A DNA stretch of 64,000 bases from DASXUC01 sp036505015 (GTDB taxonomy: Bacteria > Sysuimicrobiota > Sysuimicrobiia > Sysuimicrobiales > Kaftiobacteriaceae), in the NCBI GenBank assembly GCA_036505015.1, contig DASXUC010000071.1:83024-147023 (forward strand), given 5' to 3'. The first letter of the stretch is position 1. The number at the start of each line of letters is the position of its first letter. The notes under the pieces are model-generated. The model was not told where the DNA came from. It saw only the letters and a list, made by a program, of their open reading frames with translations, and searched no databases. The translations under genes were made by a program, and so were the position numbers. Of the stretch, positions 1 through 8,700 are shown in pieces.

Positions 1-92
1 GTCCCGGCCCCGCCGGCGGATGTACACGCCCCCGCCAGGAGCGCCCCGGCGACGATCACGGCTATCAGCAGCACCTTCGGTGGCTGACTCAC
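1..92 (-). CDS. Lipoprotein, N-terminus only (runs off left edge)
   Basis: About 30 residues are visible from a GTG start at 92. They read as a lipoprotein signal peptide: a lysine near the N-terminus, a hydrophobic core (VLLIAVIVAGALLAG) and a lipobox ending LLAGAC, with Cys as the predicted lipidated residue, followed by a Ser/Gly-rich linker. The start overlaps the TGA of the upstream Rrf2 gene by 4 nt (GTGA), so the two are probably translationally coupled. Lipoproteins in such a position are often solute-binding proteins, but the mature domain lies outside the window, so the function is unknown. An Lnt homologue at the right end of the window would act on such proteins. Confidence 0.6.
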   Translation of the reverse strand, partial: MSQPPKVLLIAVIVAGALLAGACTSAGGAG

Positions 93-568
93 GGGTCTCT
101 TCTTTTCGCCGCCCGCCCCACACTACGCGTCGTGCGCTCGAGGCGCACCTCGTGTTCCACCATCTGCGCCAGGCTGGTGTGATCGAGCACGCGGGCCGTG
201 GCCTCCCGCACTTCTGCCATCACCGCGCGAATACCGCAGGTACGCTCATCCACGCACTCCTCACACCTGTGGTACGCGGTGTGGCTGACGCAGGACATCG
301 GCGCCAGCGGGCCGTCCAGCTCGCGAATAACCAATCCGATCGCAATCTCTGACGGCGCCTTCCCCAACGCATATCCACCCCCGCGCCCGCGCCGGCTGTG
401 GAGCAGCCCGTGGTTCTTCAGGTCGAGCAGGATCAGTTCCAGGAACTTCCTCGGAATCCGCTCCTGGCCCGCCAGGTCGGCGATGAGCAGGCGCCCGTTG
501 GGATACTCGCGGGCCAATGCGACAAGTGCCTTCAGTCCGTACTTGGCTTTCTTGGAGAGCATCGTCAC
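89..568 (-). CDS. Rrf2-family transcriptional regulator
   Basis: A 159-aa protein with an N-terminal winged helix typical of Rrf2 (residues about 4-80: SKKAKYGLKALVALA, IPRKFLELILLDLK, a Gly-rich wing near 61-67). Four cysteines follow at C93, C102, C105 and C111. Rrf2 proteins such as IscR, NsrR and RsrR bind Fe-S clusters through Cys in this region, so iron-sulfur or redox sensing is plausible but not proven. The GTG start at 568 has GGGAAAG upstream; an ATG at 562 is an alternative. A palindrome overlaps the likely -10 element just upstream, which suggests autoregulation. It overlaps the downstream lipoprotein gene by 4 nt. Confidence 0.88.
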   Translation of the reverse strand: MTMLSKKAKYGLKALVALAREYPNGRLLIADLAGQERIPRKFLELILLDLKNHGLLHSRRGRGGGYALGKAPSEIAIGLVIRELDGPLAPMSCVSHTAYHRCEECVDERTCGIRAVMAEVREATARVLDHTSLAQMVEHEVRLERTTRSVGRAAKRRDP

Positions 569-578
569 TCTACTTTCC

Positions 579-593
579 CTACTGATTTAGTAG
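579..593 (-). promoter_or_regulatory. Probable Rrf2 operator (15-bp palindrome)
   Basis: A perfect inverted repeat, CTACT-5nt-AGTAG, lies 11 bp upstream of the Rrf2 GTG start. Rrf2 regulators bind A/T-rich palindromes of about this size. Its overlap with the proposed -10 box (587-592) fits autorepression. Confidence 0.5.
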
Positions 594-614
594 ACTTATA
601 TCCTTACTTATCAA
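587..614 (-). promoter_or_regulatory. Candidate sigma-70 promoter of the Rrf2 gene
   Basis: On the minus strand, TTGATA (609-614) and TACTAA (587-592) are separated by 16 bp. The -10 lies within the palindromic operator. It was identified by eye only. Confidence 0.4.
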
Positions 615-654
615 CAGGCCTGCGCCATTCCTCCCTGGAGAGATCACACTACGG

Positions 655-701
655 GGACTGGTCCTGGTACCTGGTGGGGACGGCTTGCGCTCGACCAGTC
701 C
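655..701 (+). other. Inverted repeat in the leader of the KdpDE-like operon
   Basis: The 9-nt arms GGACTGGTC (655-663) and GACCAGTCC (693-701) are perfectly complementary and enclose a 29-nt loop. They lie in the 295-nt divergent spacer between the Rrf2 gene and the sensor kinase. No known riboswitch was recognised; the conserved blocks of the c-di-AMP (ydaO) riboswitch are absent. The rest of the spacer shows no ORF worth calling. It could be an RNA structure or a protein-binding site. Confidence 0.35.
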
Positions 702-863
702 GCCTTCGGTTGCTTAACCTTGCCCCGGCGGCTAGAACCGGAAGGCAATTTCTTGCGCGCCATGGCGCCCCCTCCACGTCTGCGTGCGACTCAGGCAAAC
801 CTTTACCAGGTTCTCCTCTCTTGCGGGGCTCAAGGTGTAGTCTAGAGTGGTGATAAGGCTCCT

Positions 864-1937
864 GTGGCTGCGGATCCGCCCTACGTCGCCACCGTAGGCG
901 CGTGGGCCGCCGTCACCGGCATGTTAGTCGGCCTGCGGCCCTCGCTCCACCTGGCCACCGTCGCGTTGATCTATCTCCTCCAGGTGTTTCTCGCCGCCCT
1001 ATTGTGGGGCCGCGGGGCGAGCCTCACCGCCGGTCTGCTGTCGTTCCTGTCGCTGAACTATTTCTTTACCGTTCCGTATGGCACGTTCCGAGTCGCCTCG
1101 ACCCAGGACGTGATCAGCCTGCTGGTCTTCCTCTTCGTTGCAGAGATGACCGCGCGGCTGGTGACCATGCTGCGAGAGCGGGAAGCCGAAGCCCGCCAGA
1201 AAGGCTGGGAAGCGGCTCAGGTTGACGCACTGCGCAAAACCGATCAGCTCAAGTCCGCCCTACTCTCGGCGGTCTCCCACGATCTCCGGACGCCGCTGTC
1301 GTCCATCCGTATCGCTGCGACCGGTCTGCTTCAGAACGAGCTCCACGCCAATGAGGAAGCCCGTCGGGAGTTGCTGGAAATGATCGACGCGGAGGCCGCG
1401 CGTCTTGCCCGTCTCGTCAACAACCTGCTTGACCTGTCACGTATCGAAGCCGGTGCGCTGACCCCCGAGAAGGAATGGACCGACCTGGAAGAGGTCGCTG
1501 CCAGGGCGGTCGATCACCAGCAGCATCAGGCTCCGCATCACCGCGTGGTGGTGGATTTTCCCCCGTCCCTCCCGCTGGTCCCACTCGACTTTACGCAGAT
1601 TGAGAATGTCCTGGCGAACCTGCTCGACAACGCCGTACGGTACTCGCCCGAGGGCACGCCGATCCACGTTCGCGCCCGGCGCGAGGACGGCGAGGTCGTC
1701 GTCCAGGTGGAAAACGAGGGCCCACCTGTTCCCGTTGAGGCGGCCTCACAGATCTTCGAACGCTTCTACCGCGTGCAGCGTGACGGACGGGGCATCGGCC
1801 TCGGCCTGGCCATCTGCAAGGGCCTGGTGGAAGCGCACGGCGGCCGCATCTGGGTCGAGCGTCCGGGAGAATCCGGGGCCCGCTTTGCCTTCGCCCTGCC
1901 GGTGGGCGAGCATCCGCGGACCGGAGGATCGCGGTAA
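864..1937 (+). CDS. KdpD-like sensor histidine kinase lacking the KdpD N-terminal domain
   Basis: This 357-aa membrane kinase has a DUF4118-like block of closely packed hydrophobic helices (about residues 8-98) of the type found in the middle of KdpD. A HisKA domain follows, with the phospho-acceptor H139 in SAVSHDLRTPL, and then a HATPase_c domain (N box around NLLDNAVRYSPEG, G boxes GIGLGLAICK). The KdpD/Usp ATP-binding region that normally precedes the membrane block is missing, so the protein starts directly at the membrane. The GTG start at 864 is preceded by AAGG. The stop overlaps the ATG of the response regulator by one base (TAATG), so the pair is coupled. With the downstream KimA-like transporter, potassium or osmotic sensing is the likely role. 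Confidence 0.85.
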   Translation: MAADPPYVATVGAWAAVTGMLVGLRPSLHLATVALIYLLQVFLAALLWGRGASLTAGLLSFLSLNYFFTVPYGTFRVASTQDVISLLVFLFVAEMTARLVTMLREREAEARQKGWEAAQVDALRKTDQLKSALLSAVSHDLRTPLSSIRIAATGLLQNELHANEEARRELLEMIDAEAARLARLVNNLLDLSRIEAGALTPEKEWTDLEEVAARAVDHQQHQAPHHRVVVDFPPSLPLVPLDFTQIENVLANLLDNAVRYSPEGTPIHVRARREDGEVVVQVENEGPPVPVEAASQIFERFYRVQRDGRGIGLGLAICKGLVEAHGGRIWVERPGESGARFAFALPVGEHPRTGGSR

Positions 1938-2638
1938 TGCCGGGAGCCCGCGTCCTCGTGGTAGACGATGAGCCGCAGATCAGGCGTGCCCTCTCGCGGA
2001 CGCTGGAAGCCAACGGCTTTGACGTGCGGGCGGTCGCAACCGGCGAGGATGCGCTGGCATCGGTCGGATGGCATCCCGACGTCGTCTTGCTGGACCTCAT
2101 GCTCCCGGACCTGGATGGACTCGAGGTTGCACGTCGCCTGCGCGAACAGGTCGCCACGCCGATCCTGGTGCTGTCGGCGCGCGAGGAGGAACGGCAGAAA
2201 GTGGCAGCCCTCGATCAAGGCGCCGACGACTACATTACCAAACCGTTCGGGGCCGAGGAGCTGCTGGCCCGCATCCGCGTGGCCCTCCGCCGCACCGCCG
2301 GACAGGGAGCGGAGGCGGTCATCGACGTCGGCGAACTGCATATCGATTTCGAGCGGCGCCTGGTCATACGCGGGGATGAGGAGCTCCACCTGACGCCCAG
2401 CGAGTACGCGGTATTGAAGTACATGGCACAACATGCCGGCAGAGTGATTACCCACCGGATGCTGCTGCAACACATCTGGGGCCCTGAACGCCTCGACGAA
2501 ACGCAGTATCTGTACGTGCTGGTCAGCCAGCTCCGGCGGAAGATTGAGCCCGAACCCGCGCGGCCCGCATATATCTTGACGGAACCCGGAGTGGGGTATC
2601 GGTTTCGCCCGCCTGCCGATACGTCCCCGAAAACTTAG
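1937..2638 (+). CDS. KdpE-like OmpR-family response regulator
   Basis: A 233-aa regulator. The receiver domain (residues 4-118) has the acidic pair near D10, phospho-acceptor D53 in VLLDLMLPD and the conserved Lys in ITKPFG. A C-terminal OmpR/PhoB winged helix (about 130-228) contains TPSEYAVLKYMAQHAGRVITHRMLL and the terminal GVGYRF signature. It is coupled to the upstream kinase by a TAATG overlap and is followed 47 nt later by a KimA-like potassium transporter, its most likely target. Similarity to KdpE is inferred from the domain set and the partner kinase, not from an alignment. Confidence 0.88.
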   Translation: MPGARVLVVDDEPQIRRALSRTLEANGFDVRAVATGEDALASVGWHPDVVLLDLMLPDLDGLEVARRLREQVATPILVLSAREEERQKVAALDQGADDYITKPFGAEELLARIRVALRRTAGQGAEAVIDVGELHIDFERRLVIRGDEELHLTPSEYAVLKYMAQHAGRVITHRMLLQHIWGPERLDETQYLYVLVSQLRRKIEPEPARPAYILTEPGVGYRFRPPADTSPKT

Positions 2639-2685
2639 GACTTCCTTAGGTACCTTCTGCTAGAGTCCGGCACTGGGGTTGGCAG

Positions 2686-4845
2686 ATGCCGGACTTTCTA
2701 CTGTTGGGACTGCTGGTCTCAGGGGGTATGTTCGCGCTGGGACTCAACCGCGGCTGGGATGCCGTGGTGATGGCCTCCGGCATCGTGATGGTATTGCTGC
2801 TGGCGGCGATCAGTTATCGCGCCCTGGTGAGGACGCTGTTGCCAACAGGACTCCGGGAGCAACCCGGCCGGCGCTTTCCCGCATTTTCTCTGCGGCGGTT
2901 CCTCCTGGGTCCCCCGCTGCCGACGCATGACATGCCCCTGCAGACCGTCGGGATCCTCGTCGGCCTCGCGGTCTTCGGCTCGGACGTCCTGTCTTCAGTG
3001 GCGTATGCCACCGAAGAGATGCTGGTCGTGCTGGCGGTTGCGGGAACGGTCTTCTTCGGGCTGTCGATCCCCATCTCCGTCGCAATCTCCACGCTGCTGC
3101 TCGTGCTGACGATCTCCTACCGCCAGACGATCTTCGCCTACCCGAACGGCGGCGGCGCCTACATCGTCGCGCGGGACAATCTCGGCGAAGGACCCGCCCA
3201 GACAGCCGGCGCCGCGCTGCTGACGGACTACATCCTTACCGTGTCGGTGAGCATCGCGTCGGGCGTTGCGCAGATCGCGTCCGCCTTCCCCATCCTCACG
3301 CCCTGGCGGGTCGAGATTGCGGTCGGGGTCATCCTGTTCATGATGCTGGTGAACCTCCGTGGGGTGCGCGAGTCCGGAATCTTCTTCGCCGTCCCGACAT
3401 ACTTTTTTGTGCTCGTGATGCTCGGCATGCTCGCCGGGGGCTTCTACCAGTTCTTCACCGGCTCGCTGCAGCAGGTCACCAACGTGCACCTGCAGACCAC
3501 AGCGTTGCAGCCGCTCACACTGTTCTTGATTCTCCGAGCGTTCAGCAGCGGGGCGGTCGCGGTGACCGGGACGGAAGCGATCAGCAACGGGATTACCGCG
3601 TTCCGCGAGCCCCGCAGCCGGAAGGCCGCCGCGACGATGGCACTGATGAGTGTGCTCATCGGCACGATGTTCGTCGGCACGACCGTGCTGGCCAACCGCG
3701 TACACGCCATCCCCGTCTCGAATGAGACCATCATCTCGCAGCTGGCCAGAACGATCTATGGGGCCGGAGTCCTGCACGTGATCGTCCTGGTGGCTACGAC
3801 GATCATCCTGATCCTGGCGGCCAACACTTCCTTTGCCGACTTCCCGCGCCTGACGGCCCTGCACGCCGGCGACGGATTTCTCCCCCGCCAGCTGACCTAT
3901 CGCGGCAGCCGGCTCGTCTTCTCCTGGGGGATCGTGGTGCTGGCCGCGGTCTCATGCCTGCTGGTGATCGCCTTCAGGGCGGATGTGACCCGCCTCATCC
4001 CGCTCTACGCAATCGGCGTGTTCCTCTCGTTCACGATGTCGCAGATCGGCATGGTGGTGAGGTGGCAGAAGATAGGCCGACTGAAGCCTGGAGAGAAGAT
4101 TGAGACGAAGGGATCGGTGCTGCAGTATGAACCGCGCTGGCGGATGAAGCAAGCGGTGAACGCGATCGGTGCCCTCCTCACCTCCGCCGTGATCGTCGTC
4201 CTCGCCGTGACCAAGTTCCTCGGCGGCGCGTGGATCGTCATCATCCTGATCCCAACACTCGTCCTGATCTTCTTCCGCATCCACCGCCATTACCAGGAAG
4301 TTCGGCGGAAGCTCAGCATCAGCGAGCTGAGCCGTCCGCTCCCGCCCGTACCGATCATCCACCTCGTGCTGATCTCCAACGTCCACGCGGCGACGCTTCG
4401 GCAGATCCAGTTCATGCAGTCCCTGGGCTTCCGCTGGCTCGCCGTCCACGTCGCCACCGACGAGGAGAAAGCGACCGACGTCCGGGGCAAGTGGGACCGC
4501 TTCTTCCCTCCGGACCAACTGGTGGTCCTTCCCTCGCCAATCCGCGACCTGGTCGGCCCAATCCGGGCCTACGTGGAGCGCCTCCGCGCGGCAAATCCCG
4601 ATGCGTTCATCCACGTCATCATGGCCCAGATCCTCATGGACAACATGGTCGAACAGGCACTCCATCAGAACACGACACTGATTTTCAAACTCGCCCTGCA
4701 GCAGATCCCCATGGTCGCGGTCACCGATGTGGCGTACCCGCTTCATCCGGAGGAGCCGGAGGAAATTACCGACATGGTACCGGGGACAGAGCGAGCGGTG
4801 TCGCCGCTGGGGCGGGTTGGGCGGACGCCGCCGGCGCAGAAGTGA
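2686..4845 (+). CDS. KimA/YdaO-like APC-superfamily potassium transporter
   Basis: A 719-aa polytopic protein with an APC-type membrane domain of about 12 helices (roughly residues 85-560) and a hydrophilic C-terminal tail of about 150 residues. SSVAYATEEMLV and YPNGGGAYIVARDNLG resemble the substrate-binding helices of KimA, a high-affinity K+/H+ symporter; family members have a cytoplasmic C-terminal domain that can bind c-di-AMP. An extra N-terminal hairpin of two hydrophobic helices (about 3-50) precedes the core. ATG 2686 has only a weak GGGG stretch upstream. No ydaO riboswitch fits in the 47-nt gap, so control probably comes through the adjacent two-component system. A general amino-acid permease is the alternative. 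Confidence 0.75.
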   Translation: MPDFLLLGLLVSGGMFALGLNRGWDAVVMASGIVMVLLLAAISYRALVRTLLPTGLREQPGRRFPAFSLRRFLLGPPLPTHDMPLQTVGILVGLAVFGSDVLSSVAYATEEMLVVLAVAGTVFFGLSIPISVAISTLLLVLTISYRQTIFAYPNGGGAYIVARDNLGEGPAQTAGAALLTDYILTVSVSIASGVAQIASAFPILTPWRVEIAVGVILFMMLVNLRGVRESGIFFAVPTYFFVLVMLGMLAGGFYQFFTGSLQQVTNVHLQTTALQPLTLFLILRAFSSGAVAVTGTEAISNGITAFREPRSRKAAATMALMSVLIGTMFVGTTVLANRVHAIPVSNETIISQLARTIYGAGVLHVIVLVATTIILILAANTSFADFPRLTALHAGDGFLPRQLTYRGSRLVFSWGIVVLAAVSCLLVIAFRADVTRLIPLYAIGVFLSFTMSQIGMVVRWQKIGRLKPGEKIETKGSVLQYEPRWRMKQAVNAIGALLTSAVIVVLAVTKFLGGAWIVIILIPTLVLIFFRIHRHYQEVRRKLSISELSRPLPPVPIIHLVLISNVHAATLRQIQFMQSLGFRWLAVHVATDEEKATDVRGKWDRFFPPDQLVVLPSPIRDLVGPIRAYVERLRAANPDAFIHVIMAQILMDNMVEQALHQNTTLIFKLALQQIPMVAVTDVAYPLHPEEPEEITDMVPGTERAVSPLGRVGRTPPAQK

Positions 4846-4908
4846 TGAACGTCGGCCATAGTTCATCTGGGGCAATTCATGAAGCGGGTCTCTGTCTTCG
4901 CAAAAAAG

Positions 4909-4917
4909 TGTTATGAT
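4909..4917 (+). promoter_or_regulatory. Extended -10 promoter of ssrA
   Basis: TGTTATGAT forms an extended -10 (TGn plus TATGAT) ending 13 nt before the mature tmRNA 5' end. No good -35 hexamer is visible, as is common for extended -10 promoters. Confidence 0.55.
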
Positions 4918-4929
4918 TGAGTATCCAGT

Positions 4930-5282
4930 GGGGGCGAACGGTTTCGACTGGGATGGCAGCAGCGAGGCTGCGCGTCGAGGTGTTCCGGGTCCTCGTTAAA
5001 CTCCTGGAAGGCGCATAAACGCCGACAATAACCAGTACGCTTACGCTGCTTAAATAACAGCGTACGTTCACCCGGGAGGGCCGGCGGCCCGGTGTGAACG
5101 TCACAAGCCGGCTACCGAGCGGCGCCCGGCCCGGGCGTCGTCAGGGAAATCTAACGGGCTGGCGGTTGGCGGATCCGGCTCAGAGGAGCCGGCAATCGCG
5201 AGAACCAAACGCTGAGCTACACGCGTAGACGCTTCGCCCTCGCAATCTCAGGACGCGGGTTCGATTCCCGCCGCCTCCACCA
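4930..5282 (+). ncRNA. ssrA: Transfer-messenger RNA (tmRNA)
   Basis: The 353-nt RNA rescues stalled ribosomes together with SmpB, whose gene is also in this window. The 5' end GGGGGCG pairs with CGCCTCC next to the 3' ACCA (discriminator A5279, CCA 5280-5282), forming the acceptor stem. The tRNA-like domain has GGTTTCGACTGG near the 5' end and the T-arm GGTTCGATTCC near the 3' end. The tag reading frame starts at GCC 5021 and ends with TAA at 5051-5053, encoding ADNNQYAYAA. A second copy of the 3' tail lies 290 nt downstream. Confidence 0.96.
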
Positions 5283-5309
5283 AAGTGCGAAATGGGCCTG
5301 TAGTGTGGG
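5258..5309 (+). repeat. Direct repeat, copy 1 (3' tail of ssrA plus flank)
   Basis: This 52-nt block covers the T-arm and acceptor 3' half of tmRNA plus 27 nt downstream. It recurs at 5548-5599 with a single mismatch (T5299/C5589), at an exact offset of 290 nt. Weaker similarity continues for about 100 nt beyond both copies. Confidence 0.9.
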
Positions 5310-5325
5310 CCCGTTTCGCATTTTG
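5287..5325 (+). terminator. Rho-independent terminator of ssrA
   Basis: A 12-bp stem (GCGAAATGGGCC at 5287-5298 with GGCCCGTTTCGC ending at 5319, one G-U pair) has a loop of about 9 nt and is followed by ATTTT. It starts 5 nt after the tmRNA CCA. Confidence 0.75.
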
Positions 5326-5721
5326 GAAGATAGTAAGATCGAACCCGCGTCCGAGGGAGTCTGAGGGAGGTACTCCCTCAGGAACTAGGGGGCAGCGAGC
5401 CCCACCCTATCCTTCAGGCAGAGCGCGATCTGCCGGGCGAGCGATCGGGGGGACGTGTCCCCCCGAGGAGGGAGGCGCGACATTGGTTACCTCCTAGGGC
5501 CCCACGAGCAATAGGCTCGTGGGGGTCGCGCCAACCGACGGACGGGCGGTTCGATTCCCGCCGCCTCCACCAAAGTGCGAAATGGGCCCGTAGTGTGGGG
5601 CCGTCTTCATATCTGGAAGTAAGTAGTGATCGGACCCGCGCCCGTGGGGGTGCGGGGGAAGGTACTCCCTCGCGCAGTCGGGGCAGCGGCCAACGGAATC
5701 TCGGAGGAGTCCGAACCATCT
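5326..5721. other. Gene-free spacer with several strong hairpins
   Basis: No credible ORF is present. Visible structures are CTGAGGGAG/CTCCCTCAG with a 3-nt loop (5361-5381), CGGGGGGA/TCCCCCCG with a 4-nt loop (5446-5465), and a nested pair: outer GGCGCGAC (5473-5480)/GTCGCGCC (5525-5532), inner CCCACGAGC/GCTCGTGGG (5501-5523). The first hairpin has a degenerate counterpart after the second tmRNA tail, near 5650-5675, with different bases in the stem (GCGGGGGA against TCCCTCGC). The spacer separates ssrA from the convergent glucan synthase gene. Confidence 0.6.
5548..5599 (+). repeat. Direct repeat, copy 2 (orphan ssrA 3' tail)
   Basis: This orphan copy of the tmRNA T-arm and acceptor 3' half ends in CCTCCACCA but has no matching 5' half, so it cannot fold into tmRNA. 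The downstream arm that forms the terminator in copy 1 is eroded here. The copy may come from an old segmental duplication or mark a former integration site. Confidence 0.85.
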
Positions 5722-8700
5722 TCACCGTCGATCGTGCTGTACGTTGCCCATCACGATGTTGACCAGGTGGACCGTTCCGTCATCTACGACCGAGATCGCG
5801 GAAGGCTCGACGGGACGGCCGTCGAGTGTTGCCTGAACCACGCCACGGGACAGCCGGTCTGGATTCAGCACGGTGATTTCATACCGAGCGCCGCCGAACC
5901 GCCACGTGACGGCATAGCCGGGCCACGACGTCGGGATGCACGGATCCAAGGAGAATGTGGAGCCGTGGCGCACAAGCCCCAGGATCCATTCGAGGCCGAA
6001 ACGGAAGAGCCATCCGGCCGATCCCGTATACCATGTCCAGCCCCCGCGTCCGAGGTGCTGCGGGTGGGAATACACATCCGCGGCGACCACGTACGGCTCC
6101 ACTTTGTACCGCTCGACCTCGTGCGCAGATCGCGTGTGGTTGATCGGATTGAGCATGTGGAAGAGCTCGACGGCCTCGTCCCCGTAACCGAGGCTGGCAA
6201 TGGCCATCGCGGTCCAGATCGCCGCCTGCGTGTACTGACCGCCATTCTCCCGGATCCCCGGCACGTAGCCCTTGATGTATCCGGGGTCATGGACCGACGC
6301 GTCGAACGGCGGCGTGAGCAGCAGGATGACCTGCGCCTGACGACGGATCAGCAGGGTTCGGACCGCGTCGATCGCCCGCTCGGCCCGGCGGTGTATCGAC
6401 GCGGCTCCCGACAGGACGGCCCAGGATTGAGCGACGGCATCGATCCTGCACTCCTCGCTCCGCGCCGACCCCAACGGTGTGCCATCGTCGTAGTAGCCGC
6501 GAAGGTACCAATCGCCGTCCCAGGCGAGGTCGAGCGCCTGCGCAAGCCTGGCTGCGTTGCGCCGGTACAGCCCGGCGCGGCCGCCGTCGGCCCGATCGTC
6601 ACACAGAGGCGCGAAGCGATCCAGGACCGCGTACAAGAACCAGCCGAGCCACGTGCTCTCCCCTCGGCCGAGGTGTCCGACACGATTCATCCCGTCGTTC
6701 CAGTCTCCCGTACCGATCAGTGGCAGCCCGTGCATACCGGCCGTGCACGCGCGGTCGATCGCCCTCACGCAGTGCTCGTACAGCGTTCCGCTCTGAGCGG
6801 ACACCGCGGGGCTGCCGTACGCCTCGGTCTGCGCCGCATCCAGCACGGACCCTTCGAGGAACGGCACGGGCGTGTCAAGGATGGCTCGATCCCCCGTCGT
6901 CTCGACGTAATGGGCGGCCGCGTACGGGAGCCACAGCAAATCGTCGGAGCATCGCGTCCGCACGCCGGCGCCGGTATCGGGGTGCCACCAGTGCTGGACA
7001 TCGCCTTCAACGAATTGTCTCGCGGCCGCCCGAAGGAGATGCTCCTTCGTGAGGTCGGGGCGAGTCAGGGTGAGGGCAAGGATGTCCTGGAGTTGATCGC
7101 GGAACCCGTACGCCCCGCCGGGTTGATAGTAGCCGGAACGCGCCCACAGCCGGCTGCTGAGATCCTGGTACAGGAGCCAGCGATTCATGATCACGTCGAA
7201 AGAGTCGTCTGGGGTGCGCACCTGGACGGCGTCGAGCACGGCGTCCCACCGCGCGCGCACCTCGTTGGCGGCGGATGCGGCGGCGGCCACCGTCCCGTGC
7301 CGCCGCATCAGCTCCTCGGCCTGAGCTCGATCCCGTCCCTCTCCCAGCAGCACGACCACCCGGCGGGTCTGGCCGGGCTCCAACTCAATGTTCACATGCA
7401 GGGCCGCGCACGGATCCAGACCGGCTCCACCGCGTCCCGAGAGGCGGGCGCGACGCAGGGCCGCAGGGTTCGCGGGTGATCCGTTGCGGCCGACGAATTC
7501 CAGCCGATCCCCGCACGCCGAGACCAGATCCTCGCTCACGTGGGCGAAGGCGATCCGGTCCTTCGAACGGTGATTGTAAGGATTGCGGGCCAGGACCGCG
7601 CGGCGTTCCGCGTCGATCTCGGTGATCGCGTACAGGTGCTCACCGAGGCGCGGTGGCCCCAGTGCCCACTCGTTGTATGCGTACAGACTCAGCCTCACAC
7701 GCCGGCCGGTATGGTTCGCCAGCGCGAGCAACGAGAACTTGACCGGGTCATCGGCATGGACGAAGACCTCAAGTTCCTGAGACACGCCGTGTCCCGCGTG
7801 GGCAAATCTGGTCATGCCCGCGGAGTGGCGGACGACCCAGCGTCCGCCGCGGCTCCCCCGGCGCATCGGACCGGGCGTGGCGGTCCAGACCTCGCCCGTA
7901 TCCTCGTCGCGAAGGAAGATGGCCTCCGTGGTTGGATCAGTCACCGGATCGTTGGCGAAGGGCGTGAGCCGGCGCTCCCGGCTGTTCTCGGCCCACGTGA
8001 ACGACGCGCCCGAGGCCGTGACCACCGTTCCGAACCCGGGATTCGCGAGCACGTTTGCCCAGGGCATTGGGGTTTCCCCGTCATTCTCGAGCACGGTCAC
8101 GTACTCTCGACCTTCCTCCGCAAAGCCGCCCGTTCCGTTGGCAAGCGTCAGCGACGGCGCGTCGGGGGCCGGTGCGACCTCGGATACGGCGGCCAACTCG
8201 GCGGAGCCCCTGGGAGCGAAGTCCTCCGGCCACTGCGGCTCCGAAACCGCCACGTCGAGTTGGGCTGCGAGGTCTCCCTTACCAGTACTCAGCACCGCGC
8301 GGGCGGCCGCGGCGAGGAGCAACCGTCCGGATTCGCCCAGGCCGTCGGCGCGCAGGAGAAAAACGCCGCCGGAGCGGTCCTTCCACGCCGCCCATGACCC
8401 ACTCGTCAGCAACGCGTCGAGCTGCTCGTGGACCTCATCACGGTAACCGGTCGCCTGCTCGTTCAGGATCACGACGTCGGCGGCGAGTCCCTTCAGACGC
8501 CAGTAGTCCTGCGCCCGGAGCACGCGCTCCACCAGCACAAGCGCGTCTCCGTCCACCACGCGCACGAGCAGGATCGGGAGATCGCCGGAAATCCCGTGCC
8601 GCCACAGATCGCTCTGCCCCAGACTATTTTGTGCGAGGATCTCCGGCCCCGCTCGGAGGGAGGCGTCCGTACCCAGGACGCGCGATGCCAGCCGCATAAA

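Noticed and set aside
590..863. c-di-AMP (ydaO) riboswitch upstream of the KimA-like operon
   Set aside because: The conserved GGGG-AACC and GUCAGCUAACC-type blocks are not present on either strand.
5285..5497. 70-aa ORF after ssrA
   Set aside because: It runs through the terminator and hairpins, with no ribosome-binding site and no protein character.
5258..5721. Active integrated element at ssrA
   Set aside because: There is only 290 nt between the repeats, with no integrase or cargo; at most it is a scar.
5626..7479. 617-aa plus-strand ORF
   Set aside because: It is a shadow of the GH94 region, low-complexity Arg/Pro-rich with no domain.
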